Of a DNA stretch of 64,000 bases, positions 22,489 to 34,323 are shown one piece after another (the first letter of the stretch is position 1; every line of letters begins with the position of its first letter). The translations under genes were made by a program, and so were the position numbers. The DNA lies in assembly GCA_023213315.1 (NCBI GenBank), contig JAKCPI010011536.1, positions 23,584 through 87,583 of the forward strand, written 5' to 3'. The notes under the pieces were generated by a model. The model was given only the letters and a program-made list of their open reading frames with translations. It did no database searches and was not told the origin of the DNA. This DNA comes from Euborellia annulipes. Taxonomy: Eukaryota; Arthropoda; Insecta; Dermaptera; Anisolabididae.

Positions 22489-24690
22489 GCGTAGCCATTT
22501 GGCCAGACCTGTTACATAAATAGTACATCATTTGGGAGAAAACGAAAATGGGATTGGGAGGGCTCATTAGGGCCTGGGCAGGTTAATTGCCAGGCGAAAA
22601 AGGGCAAAAGGACGCCTCCGCCATAAAGGTGTTATGGTTCCCGACGGACCAGGGATGCTGTGCTCAGACACACACAGATATTCTAATAAAATCTTAAGTA
22701 ACAAAGAACATTCTATATAGGGGAAAGAAAAAAGAGAGCTTCGAAAGTGATGCACTTGGATCAAAAATACTACAGAAATATAAGACGATATTATTAGGGT
22801 CGTAAAGGAAAAAAAAAACTTTTATTTTTACTTAAGCCAAAAAATATTTTTGTTCTTTCGTTTTCCACCCTCCCACCCCACTCAATTTCAAAAAAGAATA
22901 TGAATGAATTTAAATCTTTAAATAAATATATTCATATTTTTATTTTACATATGTATGTTTAATAATAATACTAAAAATTTTATATTTTTCTTAATTTACC
23001 TATTTTTTTTTTTTTTATTCCAAGAATTTGTATTTTTTATGATAAAAAATAAAAAAAAAAATATTTCTTTGTTGATTAATTTTATTATAATAGGTAGAGT
23101 TTTAATACGGATGTTATATATTTATAGAAAAGTTTAGAGATTTATTATTTTTTATTTTTTAAAACACTAATTTAGAAATGCATTCCTGTTAATCAAGAAA
23201 TAGAAAAGATTTTTTATCAAAATTTCAAACTTTTTTTTTTTGTTGGTTAGAGGGGCATTATTATTAAAACCAGCTAATAACTCATTAATAATTAAGAGAA
23301 ATTTTTATTTATCACTCATTTGATCAGAAACCTTCTCTTATTTTAAAGAATTTTTAACTAATTAAAAACAACTCTTAATGATTAAAAAAATTAATTATTT
23401 TTCATCCTTTCATAATATTAAATAGATAAGACGGTATTTTTAAATACGTAGTGTATTGATTAAATTAATTTTATTAATTATTATATATAAAATTTTTTAT
23501 TTTAATTATGGTTTTTTTCGCCATTGCAGGCCATTTCGACCTCGTCCTTATTTACCAGTATTTCAATTGATTAGTTTAATATCTTAACATTTTAAAATTA
23601 TAATTAAACCATCTCTAATTTATATTAAATCGAATCCGAACCATCAAGCTAAGAAAATTTGTCTTTTTAATTTTTCTTTTTCTTCTTCTCTTCTTTAAAT
23701 GGACGATAGTCCGTTTGGCCAGCTTACATTTTCAAGAATCTAAAACTTAATATTTTTTTAAATGTTTAAATTAAGGAATATGTTTAATAAGAAAGAAGTT
23801 TTAATCTATTAGAAAACTTCATTAATTTTCAGCCAGCGATTTTAAGCAAAACAAAAATTTTCTGAAAAAAAAAAAAAGATTCTAATATTTATTGAAAAAA
23901 AAAAATCATCAAACAGTTTAAATTCAAATAAATAAATACTTCGTATATACGTCTGAATATATCAATAGTACTACTTACTGGTACTTGGGTTAAAAACATT
24001 TTTTTTAATGCTTCATTTCATTCATTTAATATAGATTTCTGAATTTGACACTCTATAAAAATCCTCATTTAAAAATTCTTAATAAAAACTTTCCTAAGAA
24101 CAGCATATTTCTATTAATTATTTAATCTTTATTATCAAGAGAAAAAACTTTACTAATTAATAAACAGTCAAGTAAAATTAAAAGATTAATTCAATTTAAA
24201 ATAGATAGTCTTCTAATACATAAAATAAAATTAAACCATTTTTTTTTAAATGAATAAATTAAATAAAAAATAATTAAATATACTCGTTTAAATATCAGTG
24301 AAAAAAAAATCAATATCAAGTTTAAATTAATTTTATATATTTCATTTAATTATTATTTCATAATACGTTTTTTTTTCAACATATTTTACTGATATTAAAT
24401 TCAATTAGAGTTTAAAAAAAATAAATAAAAAAGAGTAATTTAGTTGATTTCGTTTTGAGCAATAAGCTTTAGTAAATAGAAATAAAAAAAATCCAATACA
24501 CCTGAGCGTTTTAATAATAAACAATGAATATTAGGCCTTTATTAAATTAAATCTAAATGTATTTGCCGGGCTCCGTTGTAATTGAAAATGTTGCAGAAAA
24601 GTCGAGGGTTTATATATAGGTCAGGGGTTAGGACCCCTGGCTAATGATGAAAATTATCATTTTTTTTATTTTTTTTTTAATGGAACTCAC
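22489..24690. other. mostly AT-rich; one unique GC-richer patch
   Basis: 22490-22780 is less AT-rich and unique in the window (TTTGGCCAGACCTG, GGGCTCATTAGGGCCTGGGC, GGCGAAAAAGGGC, GACGCCTCCGCCATAAAGG). It may be conserved non-coding DNA, but I cannot test that. The 65- and 88-residue minus-strand frames over it are unsupported. 22790-24690 is AT-rich with poly-T tracts and no gene. Confidence 0.35.
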
Positions 24691-24918
24691 CCTCGTTCAG
24701 TCGGGGGTGGCGAAAAAGACACCATCATCATCACTAATCCGCCGGCATCCGTATCTGAAACAAAAGATGCAATTTAGGATTAAATAATTAAAGAAGAAGA
24801 GAAGGAGGTGGTTGGAGTGGGGATAATATTGATAAATAGTTGGGGAGTTTGCTCAACGCGCATGCGCGGGCCGAGCATCGAGCTCGAACGTGGGGCGGGG
24901 CTTACGAGCAGCCATCAT
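24691..24918 (-). CDS. candidate spliced 5' end of an unrecognised gene (two exons, incomplete)
   Basis: Minus strand. Exon 1 coding part 24918-24906 starts ATG ATG GCT GCT C after GACGTCACC (good start context) and meets donor GTAAGC. Exon 2 is 24754-24691 (64 bp), preceded by acceptor CTTTTGTTTCAG and followed by donor GTGAGT. The intron is 151 bp. Joining gives one open frame across the junction: MMAAHTDAGG at the start, SFSPPPTER at the end, with phase carried to a further exon not found. Exon 2 is GC-richer than its AT-rich surroundings. I do not recognise the protein. Support is splice-site quality, frame agreement and the promoter-like island; about 25 open codons alone is weak. Confidence 0.35.
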
Positions 24919-25005
24919 GGTGACGTCATGCACGCTCACCCCGCCCACCGTGACTGAAGACAAAGCAGCGCGATCCGTGCTCGGATGCAGCCACAACGCT
25001 CAATA
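24841..25005 (-). promoter_or_regulatory. CpG-rich promoter-like island
   Basis: A GC-rich island in very AT-rich DNA. It has an NRF1 consensus CGCGCATGCGCG (24857-24868), GC boxes GGGGCGGGG (24892-24900) and CCCCGCCC (24939-24946), and a full CRE TGACGTCA (24921-24928). CpGs are frequent throughout. Orientation is taken from the candidate minus-strand exons beginning at 24918. No TATA box is obvious. Motif matches are seen; promoter function is inferred. Confidence 0.55.
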
Positions 25006-25659
25006 TTATAATACTTAAATAAATCCAGTCAAAAATAAGTTTTTTTTTTAATTATTTATTTAGTGTTTTTTAATTTTATTCATGCAGAGAAATATCGCCG
25101 CCGAAAAAGTAAAGTAATCAATAATTTTTTTTTCTTTTTTCAAAAATAAATAATTATCAAACCTCTTCTTCCTCTGAATCTTTTAAAAAAAATAAAAGAA
25201 AATTGACTATTGGGATATGAGTTTTGAAAATGAAGTTAAAAAAGTTGATTATTTTGAAATTTCAAGAAAATTTTAATATTTTTATAATAAAATTATCTTT
25301 ACTCTTCTATAAAATTTGTATTAGAAATTAACATGTACAAGTAATAGGCCTAATTATTTAGCAAATATCAAGAAATTCATATTTTCTGAAGATTTTACAT
25401 TTATTTCGACACTCAGTGTGACTAATACAAAATTATTTTAAGACATTATTATAATTATATTATTATAAACAAATAATGAGTATTTTAAATTCTTCTTAAT
25501 ATCTTGGCTATTAATAGTGTATATTTTTGATTTTGGTTTCTTATAGAAAAAAATAGCTTAATTTAGATTTTGGCTTTCTCTTACCTATACAAATTAAATT
25601 TATTTACAAATTTTATTTTTCGTTCTATTAAAAATTAAAGTCTATATATAGGCCTATAT
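25006..25659. other. AT-rich stretch, no gene seen
   Basis: Very AT-rich. ATATCGCCGCCGAAAAAG at 25090-25107 is an isolated GC-rich phrase that may belong to the upstream edge of the island. Nothing else supported. Confidence 0.45.
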
Positions 25660-25946
25660 GTACTTTATTTTTATTTAGATCTTCGGAATTTTAAATAAAC
25701 ATTATACAATATTCATTATCGGAAAATTTTAAATTTTTTTATTGAGGTCTGGCTATTGTATTGAAAACATTAACAGTTTCGGTCTTACAAAAAACTATCA
25801 ACAGGTCTAAAATACATAAAAAATTACATGTAAAACACCTACTTCACATTCATCAACATTACATTTTTTATAAAAATTTAATTCCGATAATTAATATTGT
25901 ATAATATTTATTTAAAATTTCGGAGATCTGAATAAAAATAAAGTAA
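25660..25946. repeat. inverted repeat, ~80-bp arms
   Basis: The left arm (TACTTTATTTTTATT, AGATCTTCGGAATTTTAAAT, ATTATACAATATT, TATCGGAA) is matched by its complement in the right arm (25866-25946), with about 125 bp between. A few substitutions separate the arms. Probably a fold-back element. Confidence 0.65.
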
Positions 25947-27423
25947 ACCTTCAAGCTATAGGCTACTATAATTATTAACTTTGGCTGTTTCCATCATAAG
26001 ATTCAAAAATTGACTTGAAAATGTGGTTTTTGGAGTCAAAAATTTAAAGAGTCAACGAAAAAACTTTGTTAGTACAACAATTATAAGAAAAATATATAAA
26101 TTAGCTCTTTTTAAAATTTTCCAAAAAATCATTGAATGCTTTTTTTTATCCGTTTAGCTGTAGGACTTTGGAGAAAAAAAATTAAATTATATGGAAATAA
26201 ATATAAAATAATTAATATAGCCCTATGTCAATTGATTGAAAAAAAATAAATAAATAAATAAATAAAGATTATAAATAAATAAGATTAATATTGAAAACGG
26301 TATTTGAAAAATTTCACAGGTGAATAAAATTTATTATCAAGGCAGACTTATTGAACTTAATTTGAGTTTTCTTTCTTAAGAAATGGCAAATGAGATATTT
26401 TTAGACATTTATTCTTTCCTTAATCCCCAAAAATTTCTTATTTTAAAATTCTATAGCTCATCTCCCGTAAAGCTTAGAGTAAAAATATTTAATCTGGTTG
26501 TATTTTTGATAAAGAAACGAGGGATGAACTCAGAATATATAGATGATGTATTGACCTTTGTACATTACTATGAACAAAAAGAATAATGATAAAATTCAAT
26601 TCATTTCTTCCAAATAAAACAAAAAAAAGCTCTTAAGCATCCCATATGTGTCGGAAGGAAATTATAATTTATTAAAAAAAATTCTGCAAAGCAATCACTA
26701 GATTAGAGAGACGCTGCTGAACAAATTAAGATTATTTTAAATTAATTATTATGAATAATTTAATATTAGAAAGTATTAAAATATTTTTGAAAATTCAAAA
26801 ACCTGTATTTTAATCAAAATCGATTTCATAATTGATCTCGGAATTATTAAATATATATAAATATTTTTTTTAAAATTATATAAGTAAGTTATAATTTATT
26901 TCCCTCCGATAGTAGTTACAAAATATTTAATAGGTCCAGATTTTAAAGCTCATTTCATTTTCTCTCGTATAAAGTGTGAATATTCGAAACATGAAAGATC
27001 CGTAAAAAAATAACACAAGGAATAATAATTATAAAATAGGGAGTGGGTGGGTGGGTGATGGGGGACGTCGCCGTCTCGAATTATTGCCTACTTACTGCCT
27101 AACTATGTCGTTGTGTGTATATGTACAGTCTGAATTGAAATGAAAGACCAGAAGGCATTTAATATGGCAGCTCTATATTGTGCCCACGTATTTCATCCTA
27201 AATATATATATAGCTACGTACGTACGAATGTACGTAGCCTATATATACACCCCCACAGGAGCAGAGTTTCATAAGTTACACACAGTTTAACAGATTTAAA
27301 TTCCCATGGCCCTTTATTCATCGCTTTTCAGAGAGAAAGGGACTTTTTATACCTTTCAACAAATTAAATTTGATTATTTTATTTTTTTTTATTTTTTGTT
27401 CTCTTTGAATATTAAAAAGGATT
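25947..27423. other. AT-rich stretch; small unique patch at 27050-27290
   Basis: Mostly AT-rich. The 67-residue plus-strand frame at 26383-26586 is the least repetitive short frame in the window but has AT-driven composition and no splice or promoter support. At 27030-27290 the sequence is less AT-rich (GGGGGACGTCGCCGTCTCG, GCCTACTTACTGCC, ACGTACGTACG) and unique in the window. Confidence 0.35.
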
Positions 27424-28116
27424 ATTTTTACTTTCTCTTACCTATGTATATATGTAATATATATATAGAGAGAAAGTATTGGTTCATGTCAAAAATTCGA
27501 TGTCGAGATTTTGATGGATCTTCACGTTTTGAGGTCCCCTGAATCCAAAAAGTGGTTTTCGCGACATGGTCTGTCTGTGGGTGGGTGGGTGGGTGGGTGG
27601 GTGGGTGGGGGGTGGGTGTGTGTCAAATTTTAAGCATGAAGGAATTGAGCTATGAGGCTGAAATTTTATATTTAAGTTAAACACCCCCGGGACCGGAAAA
27701 ATAAGCTTTTAATCAAAATCGGCCAAAGAGTACTAGTACTTTACTGATGTACTTTTTCAGTTTTTTCGATTTTCTCAAAATTCGCTCTAACGATTTTGAT
27801 TAAAATTCCAAAAATCAATTATTTTTTAGATGCTCTTTCAAATGTATATTCTCGTTTTGCCCACAAAATTGTTTGAAGCACACTTTACTCTTGTGCTTCA
27901 TAGGAAAGATAGGATAAATGGTTGCCATGGTAACAAAATATAAATATTTTCCCATACTTATAAATTTTACATCTGAATTCAAATATTCCCTACTGCCGGG
28001 AACTAAATACATGTCGACCAAAAAATCTGGTGTGACAAGCACAGTGCACAACTTTCGATTACCGAAGGTAAGAGAAAGTTGTGTGCTGTGCGCCAGTCAC
28101 ACCAGATTTTTTTAAT
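27424..28116 (+). repeat. R1 dispersed repeat, full-length copy 1
   Basis: Complete order: 5' hairpin (TTTTTACTTTCTCTTACCT, TA-rich loop, AGAGAGAAAGTATTG); ATTCGATGTCGAGATTTTG; TTTTGAGGTCCCCTGAATCC; a (GGGT)n tract at about 27575-27610; AATTGAGCTATGAGGCTG; AGTACTAGTACTTTACTGAT; ATTTTGATTAAAATTC; the X-box palindrome; GGGAACTAAATACATGTCG; and the 3' hairpin CTGGTGTGAC..GTCACACCAG. No protein: the 65-103 residue frames are repeat shadows. Family unknown to me. Confidence 0.85.
27921..27934. promoter_or_regulatory. RFX X-box match in R1 copy 1
   Basis: GTTGCCATGGTAAC, an exact GTNRCC-N2-RGYAAC match and a 14-bp palindrome. Confidence 0.4.
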
Positions 28117-28164
28117 TTTGAAAAAAAAAAATATAAAATTCACTCGTTTGTCAAAAAATATAAT

Positions 28165-28872
28165 TCACTCTTTTTTTCTTTCTCTTCCTCTATATATATA
28201 TGTTAATATATATATAGAGAGAGAAAGTATTGGTTCATGTCAAAAATTCGATGTCGAGATTTTGATGGATCTTCACGTTTTGAGGTCCCTGAATCCAAAA
28301 AGTGGTTTCGGACATGGTCTGTCTGTGGGTGGGTGGGTGGGTGGGTGGGTGGGTGGGTGGGTGTGTGGGTGTGTCTGTGTTCACTTTTAAGCATGAAGGA
28401 ATTGAGCTATGAGGCTGAAATTTTATATATAAGTTAAACACCCCCGGGACCGGAAAAATAAGCTTTTAATCAAAATCGGCCAAAGAGTACTAGTACTTTA
28501 CTGATGTACTTTTTCAGTTTTTTTCGATTTTCTCAAAATTCGCTCTAACGATTTTGATTAAAATTCAAAAATCAATTATTTTTTAGATGCTCTTTCAAAT
28601 GTATATTCTCGTTTTGCCCTCAAAATTGTGTGAAGACCACTTTACTCTTGTACTCCATAGACAAGATAGGAGAAATGGTTGCCATGGTAACAAAATATAA
28701 ATATTTTCCCATACTTATAAATTTTACATCTGAATTCATATATTCCCTACTGCCGGGAACTAAATATATGTCGACACAAAAAATCTGGTGGACAAGCACA
28801 GTACACAACTTCGATTACCGAAGGTAAGAGAAAGTTGTGTGCTGTGCGCCAGTCACACCAGATTTTTTTTAT
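28165..28872 (+). repeat. R1 dispersed repeat, full-length copy 2
   Basis: Same block order as the copy at 27424-28116, in the same direction and starting about 745 bp after it. It has a (GGGT)n/(GT)n tract at about 28324-28380, AGTACTAGTACT near 28487 and the 3' hairpin at 28776-28866. The two copies are very similar over their whole length, so this looks like a recent tandem duplication including ~50 bp of linker. Confidence 0.85.
28678..28691. promoter_or_regulatory. RFX X-box match in R1 copy 2
   Basis: GTTGCCATGGTAAC, identical to the site at 27921. Confidence 0.4.
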
Positions 28873-28934
28873 TAAATAAAATTTATTTCAATTAATTATT
28901 CCAAATTTTTATAATATTGGTCATTAAGAGTTAA

Positions 28935-28990
28935 TTTTTTAAAGTCTTTTTCGACATCTGAGGCCATTTGTATTTGATTGATACCTAATA
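28935..28990 (-). mobile_element. SINE-B 3' tail remnant
   Basis: TAAAGTCTTTTTCGACATCT followed by GAGGCCATTTG matches in reverse the SINE-B tail AAATGGCCTCAGATGCCGAA seen at 42130, 48105, 59412 and 63593. Head missing. Confidence 0.5.
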
Positions 28991-29852
28991 TAATTTAAAT
29001 AAATATTATAGCTCGCGAACCATTAGATTAGCAACATGAAGCGAGACCTCTAATACTATTACAAGATACTGGGACTTCATAATTCATTTTTATATATTAT
29101 TATTTTTTATACTATATCACAAAGATTGTTTGATTCAGTAAGATAAAAATTTTCTTATAATATAGCTATCTGAGAAATATTTCTATGATGTTTTTAGACA
29201 ATGTCGAACAGTTATCCACACCATCTTTTTAGATGAATTCTTATAAAAAACTACAAAATGAAAATTATTTACAATTCCTCCAAACTCTACTTCTAAAAAA
29301 TAAATAATTATAAGTTTTTGTGTGCAATTGGACAAAAATGGCCACCAATTCTCTTAAATCTCATAGAAAGATGCTTATAATTCAGATATTTATAATTAAT
29401 TTTTTTTTTTAGAAGATGTAAATAAATTATAGACTTAAACCTCTGTCACCAAATAATTTGTTAAAGTTAAAGTAGGCCTATACAAAAATTTGACTAAAAA
29501 TATACAAAACTCCCAGCGAATATTTTTAATCTAACTTTATCAAAAATTTCTTCCCTCTAAAAAACAATTTTTTTTTATAAAAATAAATATTATCGTGATG
29601 ATTTGATTTGAAACTTATTCCCAGCGTTATCCTTCACTTAATATCGATCCTTAAGAACATTAAATATTATTAATTTTACAGGCAGGTTATTTTTTTTTAG
29701 AAATTAGACGTAGAGATTGCAATCACTTTTCAAGAAGAAAAATCATTTTTTTATAAGCAAACAAGTTTGCCCACTTAATTTAAATAAACATTTATAATAC
29801 TTCGTTGTTCGTATGGAATAAGAAATCGTTTATTTAACTCTTTGGAGAATAT
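28991..29852. other. AT-rich stretch, no gene seen
   Basis: AT-rich, with GTCGAACAGTTATCCACACC near 29204 as the only GC-richer phrase. No frame or repeat supported. Confidence 0.5.
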
Positions 29853-29860
29853 TAGGTGTT

Positions 29861-30090
29861 CAGTGATGTCATTTCAACTTTTTCTTGAGGGGGAGGCAAA
29901 CTTTTTTTTTTCTTAAAATTTACTTACAAATAGGTATCTAAAATTTGGATAAAAGATATTTAATTTAATTAATTTATTAATTTTTTATATAATTTAAAAT
30001 ATTTTATTTAGAATAATATAAAATTTAAAAAAGATCAGAGCCCTTGGTGGAACAAATGCCCCATGCCCCTCCCCCCAAATGACGCCCCTG
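29861..30090. mobile_element. hAT MITE (CAGNGRYGTCATTT family)
   Basis: Left end CAGTGATGTCATTTCAACTT and right end AAATGACGCCCCTG; subterminal C/G-rich blocks (GAGGGGGAGG, CCCCTCCCCCC). Perfect 8-bp target duplications TAGGTGTT at 29853-29860 and 30091-30098. 230 bp, AT-rich interior, non-coding. Confidence 0.93.
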
Positions 30091-30098
30091 TAGGTGTT

Positions 30099-31208
30099 GG
30101 TCTAAAATATTCAAAACTAAAAAAAAAAAAATAATAAAAAATTAAAAAAAAAAAACAATTTAATAATAGTCCCTATAAGAATAATCATAATCAAATACAA
30201 AATTTAAATAATTAATCAAAAAGAAATTGATTTATAATAATTATAATAAAAGTTATATGATAATAATATTTTACGATATACAAAGTATAAAACAAAAAAA
30301 AAAAAAATTGGAAAAATTATTTTATATACGAAAAGTTAGTCCTCTATTCTAATCTATCGAGAGGAGATGGAAATTTTACTTTAGGTGAAATTTATGATGC
30401 CTAATAATAATAGATGATCGAAGACAAAGGCCATATTCATAGGCAATCAAATTAAAGTATTCTCTGTGTGTGTATATATATATACAAACACAACACACAC
30501 ACACACACAGATATATTCGTATCTAATATCCAGCCTAGGGGGAGAAGGGGGTGATTTTGGATTTGCTCGGGGGTTTATTAAAGCCGTATAACCTGCCACT
30601 GGGTTTATCTTGACACGACGCACGGTTATGGCAACCGAATTTGTTGGACCAACAACAACAACAACAACATGAGAGAGAGAGAGAAAACTTTATTTGTCTC
30701 TGCCCCGCGAAAAATGGCCCCGGTTAACAGCTTTTCCTTGGTTCATTGCACATTTTATCCTGTTGCAGTATTTTTAATAATAAAAAGCACTAAAAAAAAA
30801 AGTAAAAGATCATATATATAAAAAGTGAATTAACTATCATTTGCATAGTTAATGAGAGAGACTATCCTTGGAAATATCTCTCTACGTCTTGCTCTGAAAT
30901 TTCTAAATGAAATACTAAAATAAATACGTAATTCCTCCTCGAAATAATAATGCTTGCTTGTTTACTTGCTCCAGGGCACATGCCTATATCCAATTTACTT
31001 AGAGAATCATCATTCCAGCATTCCTGGGTATAAAAACTAAAAAAGAAAAAAAAATGCCTAAATTATTGTTGATGAAATGAAATTCTTCTACTAATCAAGA
31101 TTAATATATGATTACTAGAATCATATTTGTATGTTTTATTAAATAATTAGTGAAATAATATTAATAAATTTCTTTTAAATTATTAAAAAAAATATATATT
31201 TTTATTAA
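30099..31208. other. AT-rich DNA with a unique GC-richer patch
   Basis: 30530-30770 is less AT-rich and unique here: GGGGTGATTTTGGATTTGC, GTATAACCTGCCACTGGG, GACACGACGCACGG, a (CAA)n run at about 30648-30668, a (GA)n run, and CCCCGCGAAAAATGGCC. (CA)n with TA flanks at about 30465-30510. It could be regulatory DNA; there is no frame or splice pair. Confidence 0.35.
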
Positions 31209-31609
31209 GGTACGCGTCTCGAAAAATCGTTAGAACACGATTCACTATCGAGTTACTCTAGGCGGCAAGAGATGGCGTTAGTTTTTCCCATAGGGATACA
31301 AGGGATTTATTCTATTTCATTTGAAAGATTCCAGCTAATTAATTAAGGGTAAATAATTGAATTATTTTTCAATATAATGATTACTAATTTAATTATCTAT
31401 AAGATATAGAGCGAATCTTTTTAGAAATATCTTTTATTTAATGCGATTAATCTAAAAAAAAAATGTTATTTTTGCGAAAATCAAAAAAATGGCTTCTATA
31501 AGAGGTAGATATTTTAAATAGCTTTAATTTAAAAAAAAATTTGAGGTCGATAGCTTCAAAATTGTGACCTCTGGAATCTCCCAAAATTAGAACCCCGAGA
31601 CGCGCACCT
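31209..31609. mobile_element. TIR element (MITE), GGTACGCGTCTCG ends
   Basis: AGGTACGCGTCTCG at the left and CGAGACGCGCACCT at the right are inverted repeats with one mismatch, about 400 bp apart. The interior includes GGCGGCAAGAGATGGCG and AT-rich sequence. Target duplication not clear, so the class is left open. Confidence 0.6.
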
Positions 31610-32903
31610 CAAATTTATAAATGGGGGGGGGGGTAGTCACCAACTATTTTCAATGTAATGGTGTCGATGGCCAAGGGCTAAAGGTTTGAGCAATAAAAAA
31701 AAAAAAACTATTTTCAAGAATAAATATATAGTAAGATAATAAAAGTGAAATTGAAATGGTAAATATATTAATATAAAATTTTAGAAAGATACTATTTTTT
31801 AAATGACCATATTATTTTTGTTCCGGTCAATAACAAGTAAATTGTTCTAAAAAAATGAATTTTTTTTGATATTATACGTCCAAACATAGAGAAAGAAATA
31901 TAAAATTTTTCAACAAAATATAAATTTCTTTATATTTTTTTGTTATTATTATAAAATTATCTAATAAAAATTCATGTTGGCTTTATTTTTACTTTGGCTA
32001 ATATATTCATTTAAAGTAGAAAAAAAATATAGGTATATCAATTGGATGAAATTATTTCCTAATATTTAAAAAAAAAAAATTCCTCTGCGATTTTTTTATA
32101 TAAAAATTTTTTTTTTTGTCATTAAAGAGGAAATGGAAAAAGGGTTATCTGCAAAATGGAGTTTTTTTTTTTTATACTTTGTTATCAGTAAAATATAAAT
32201 TAAATATTGATTTTTTTTCTTAATAATAAATAAAAAATGAAATTAAAAAGATAAAATAATGAATATTAAAAAATCATTTAAGAATTATTTCATTCCCAAA
32301 ACTGAAGATGATATAGTGTATTCTTTAGGTTTAATTTTATTATTTTAAATTTAAATGGGTTCTTACCTCATTAGAACAATTTAAAAAAAATGAGACTAAA
32401 AATAAAGGATTAATTGAAGCAATCTAGTGTTATTTTGAAATTTTATTTTTTGTTTTTGGTAGGCAGCTAGCAAATAATAAATTTTTACATCAATTAACGC
32501 TGTTGTCTGCTCATATCATTAATGGCTCTCTAATCGTTCTCTATAGGCTACTATACAGATTCGTTATTTATTTTTTGTTTGTAAATAAATACATTGTTAT
32601 TTTCAAAGGATATTCATAAACTGGTTTTCCAAAACTGTTACACAAACCATATATGAATTTGTACGACGCCTTTACCATCTCAACTACTTACTTTTTTAAG
32701 AATATCATACTTTTTTAAGCTACTTAAATTTGATTCATATTTTTTACTTAATTTTATAAATTTGATTTCACAAACTGGGTATTTTAAAATTCAAGCACGA
32801 AAGTATTGAAAATTCATATTTTTTTTTCTACAGTGTAGGCCCTATATTTATTTTTTTATAATAAATTCATTTATTTCGCCAACCGAACCTTGGCAATTTT
32901 TGC
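31610..32903. other. AT-rich stretch, no gene seen
   Basis: Begins with a G9 run, then AT-rich throughout with many A/T homopolymers. No supported feature. Confidence 0.5.
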
Positions 32904-32937
32904 CATGAAGATGGAAGCGAATTGTTTGTGAAACGTC
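32904..32937 (+). ncRNA. degenerate hammerhead-like motif (copy q)
   Basis: Plus strand: ATGAAGA (first core base changed), an extra T, GGAAGC, then GTGAAACGTC. Stem II is no longer well paired. ATAAAAATTTATTATTGC follows, like the AT-rich tail after other copies. Confidence 0.35.
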
Positions 32938-33049
32938 AATAAAAATTTATTATTGCTTGCTGCATACACACTCCTAATAAATAGTTCAATAACTTTCAGA
33001 AGAAGGCATTTTATTTTGTTATTTGAATTAAAACTAAATAATTTAGAAA

Positions 33050-33100
33050 CTTTTTAAGGTCTTTTTCAACACTTTAAGGCACGTTTCTATTTTTCTTATT
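33050..33100 (-). mobile_element. SINE-B tail remnant (weak)
   Basis: TAAGGTCTTTTTCAACACTT followed by TAAGGCACGTTTC resembles the reversed SINE-B tail (AAGGTCTTTTTCGGCATCTG). Diverged. Confidence 0.3.
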
Positions 33101-34264
33101 TAATTAAATTGTAATAAAATTTAGAAAAATTTCATTGCATTGCTCAGTAAATAATCGAAAAATCCATTTGTGAGTTGGTCATTTTGGTTGCCAATCTTCC
33201 AGTAACAAACACGTCTTTACTAATCTCTGCAACCCGTGGTAAAATGATTAATATTTATTTATTTTAATAGTAAGCTAATATTTTTTTATGTTTTTTTAAT
33301 ACAGTAAATTAAATATCAATAATTTTCTAAGTAGAAAAAATAATAAATTGAAATTAGAAATGAATAAAATGTTTTTTTTTTTAATTTTAACTCGAGGCTA
33401 ATAGAATAAATAAAATATTCTAAAAAAAATTTTCTAGATTATTATATATTTTATTATTCACGGTTATAAGCCTAAATAAATTAAAATAAAAATATTTTAT
33501 TATCTTTCTCTATTTTGTTTTTTTATTTTGCAAAATAGATGATGACATTCATCATTATGCATTGGGTTGGTTGGTTGAGTTTTTGATGTCCCCAAAAAAA
33601 GAAAAAAAAAAAAAAGAGAAACAAGAAGATAAATATGTAAATATATCTCTCATGTCCAGTCCAGTCTAGTAACATTGTATTTTTCTCTCTCTCTTTTTTA
33701 TTTTTATTTTGAATTAATTTGATTTTGTTATTATAAAAAAAAAGGGTTTAAAAAAAAATATTCCTATATTTGTCATATAGTAGATTAATCCAATCAAAAA
33801 GCGGCGCATAAATTCTATGATGGCGCAAGTCAAGAAATTACCCGCGATAACCTTAACAAAACACATCCAGCTGCCGGGTTTACAACTTTCAAGTTCCAAG
33901 TTTAGTACCTCCCCCTTTTAGGGAAACGGTGGATGGTGTGAGTGTCAAAATGTAAGGGGTTCTAGGATGGGGGGTCTAATTTCTATCCAAATCGCGCGTG
34001 TTTTTAAAACTCGTTCCCTTTTTAAGAGGGCCGTCGCCGCAGAAACTTGTTTCGACCAACTAATTGTGTTCTTCTATTAAAACTTGGCGGCGTACTTTTT
34101 TTTTTTTCACCATCCAACCAACGAACAACTCTGGATAAAAAAGAGGGTGGAGAAGTAGTGGGGGTTATAATAGGATCAGGTGACACACAGGTAGCTAAAA
34201 CTTTCCGATTGTCTTTCTTTCTTTCCTACACTTTCCTGGTTTATTTCAAATCACACACACACAT

Positions 34265-34323
<59 letters not shown>

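Noticed and set aside
26383..26586. 67-residue plus-strand frame
   Set aside because: The most protein-like short frame, but it is AT-driven (Phe, Ile, Lys, Leu), with no splice or promoter context and no family I recognise.
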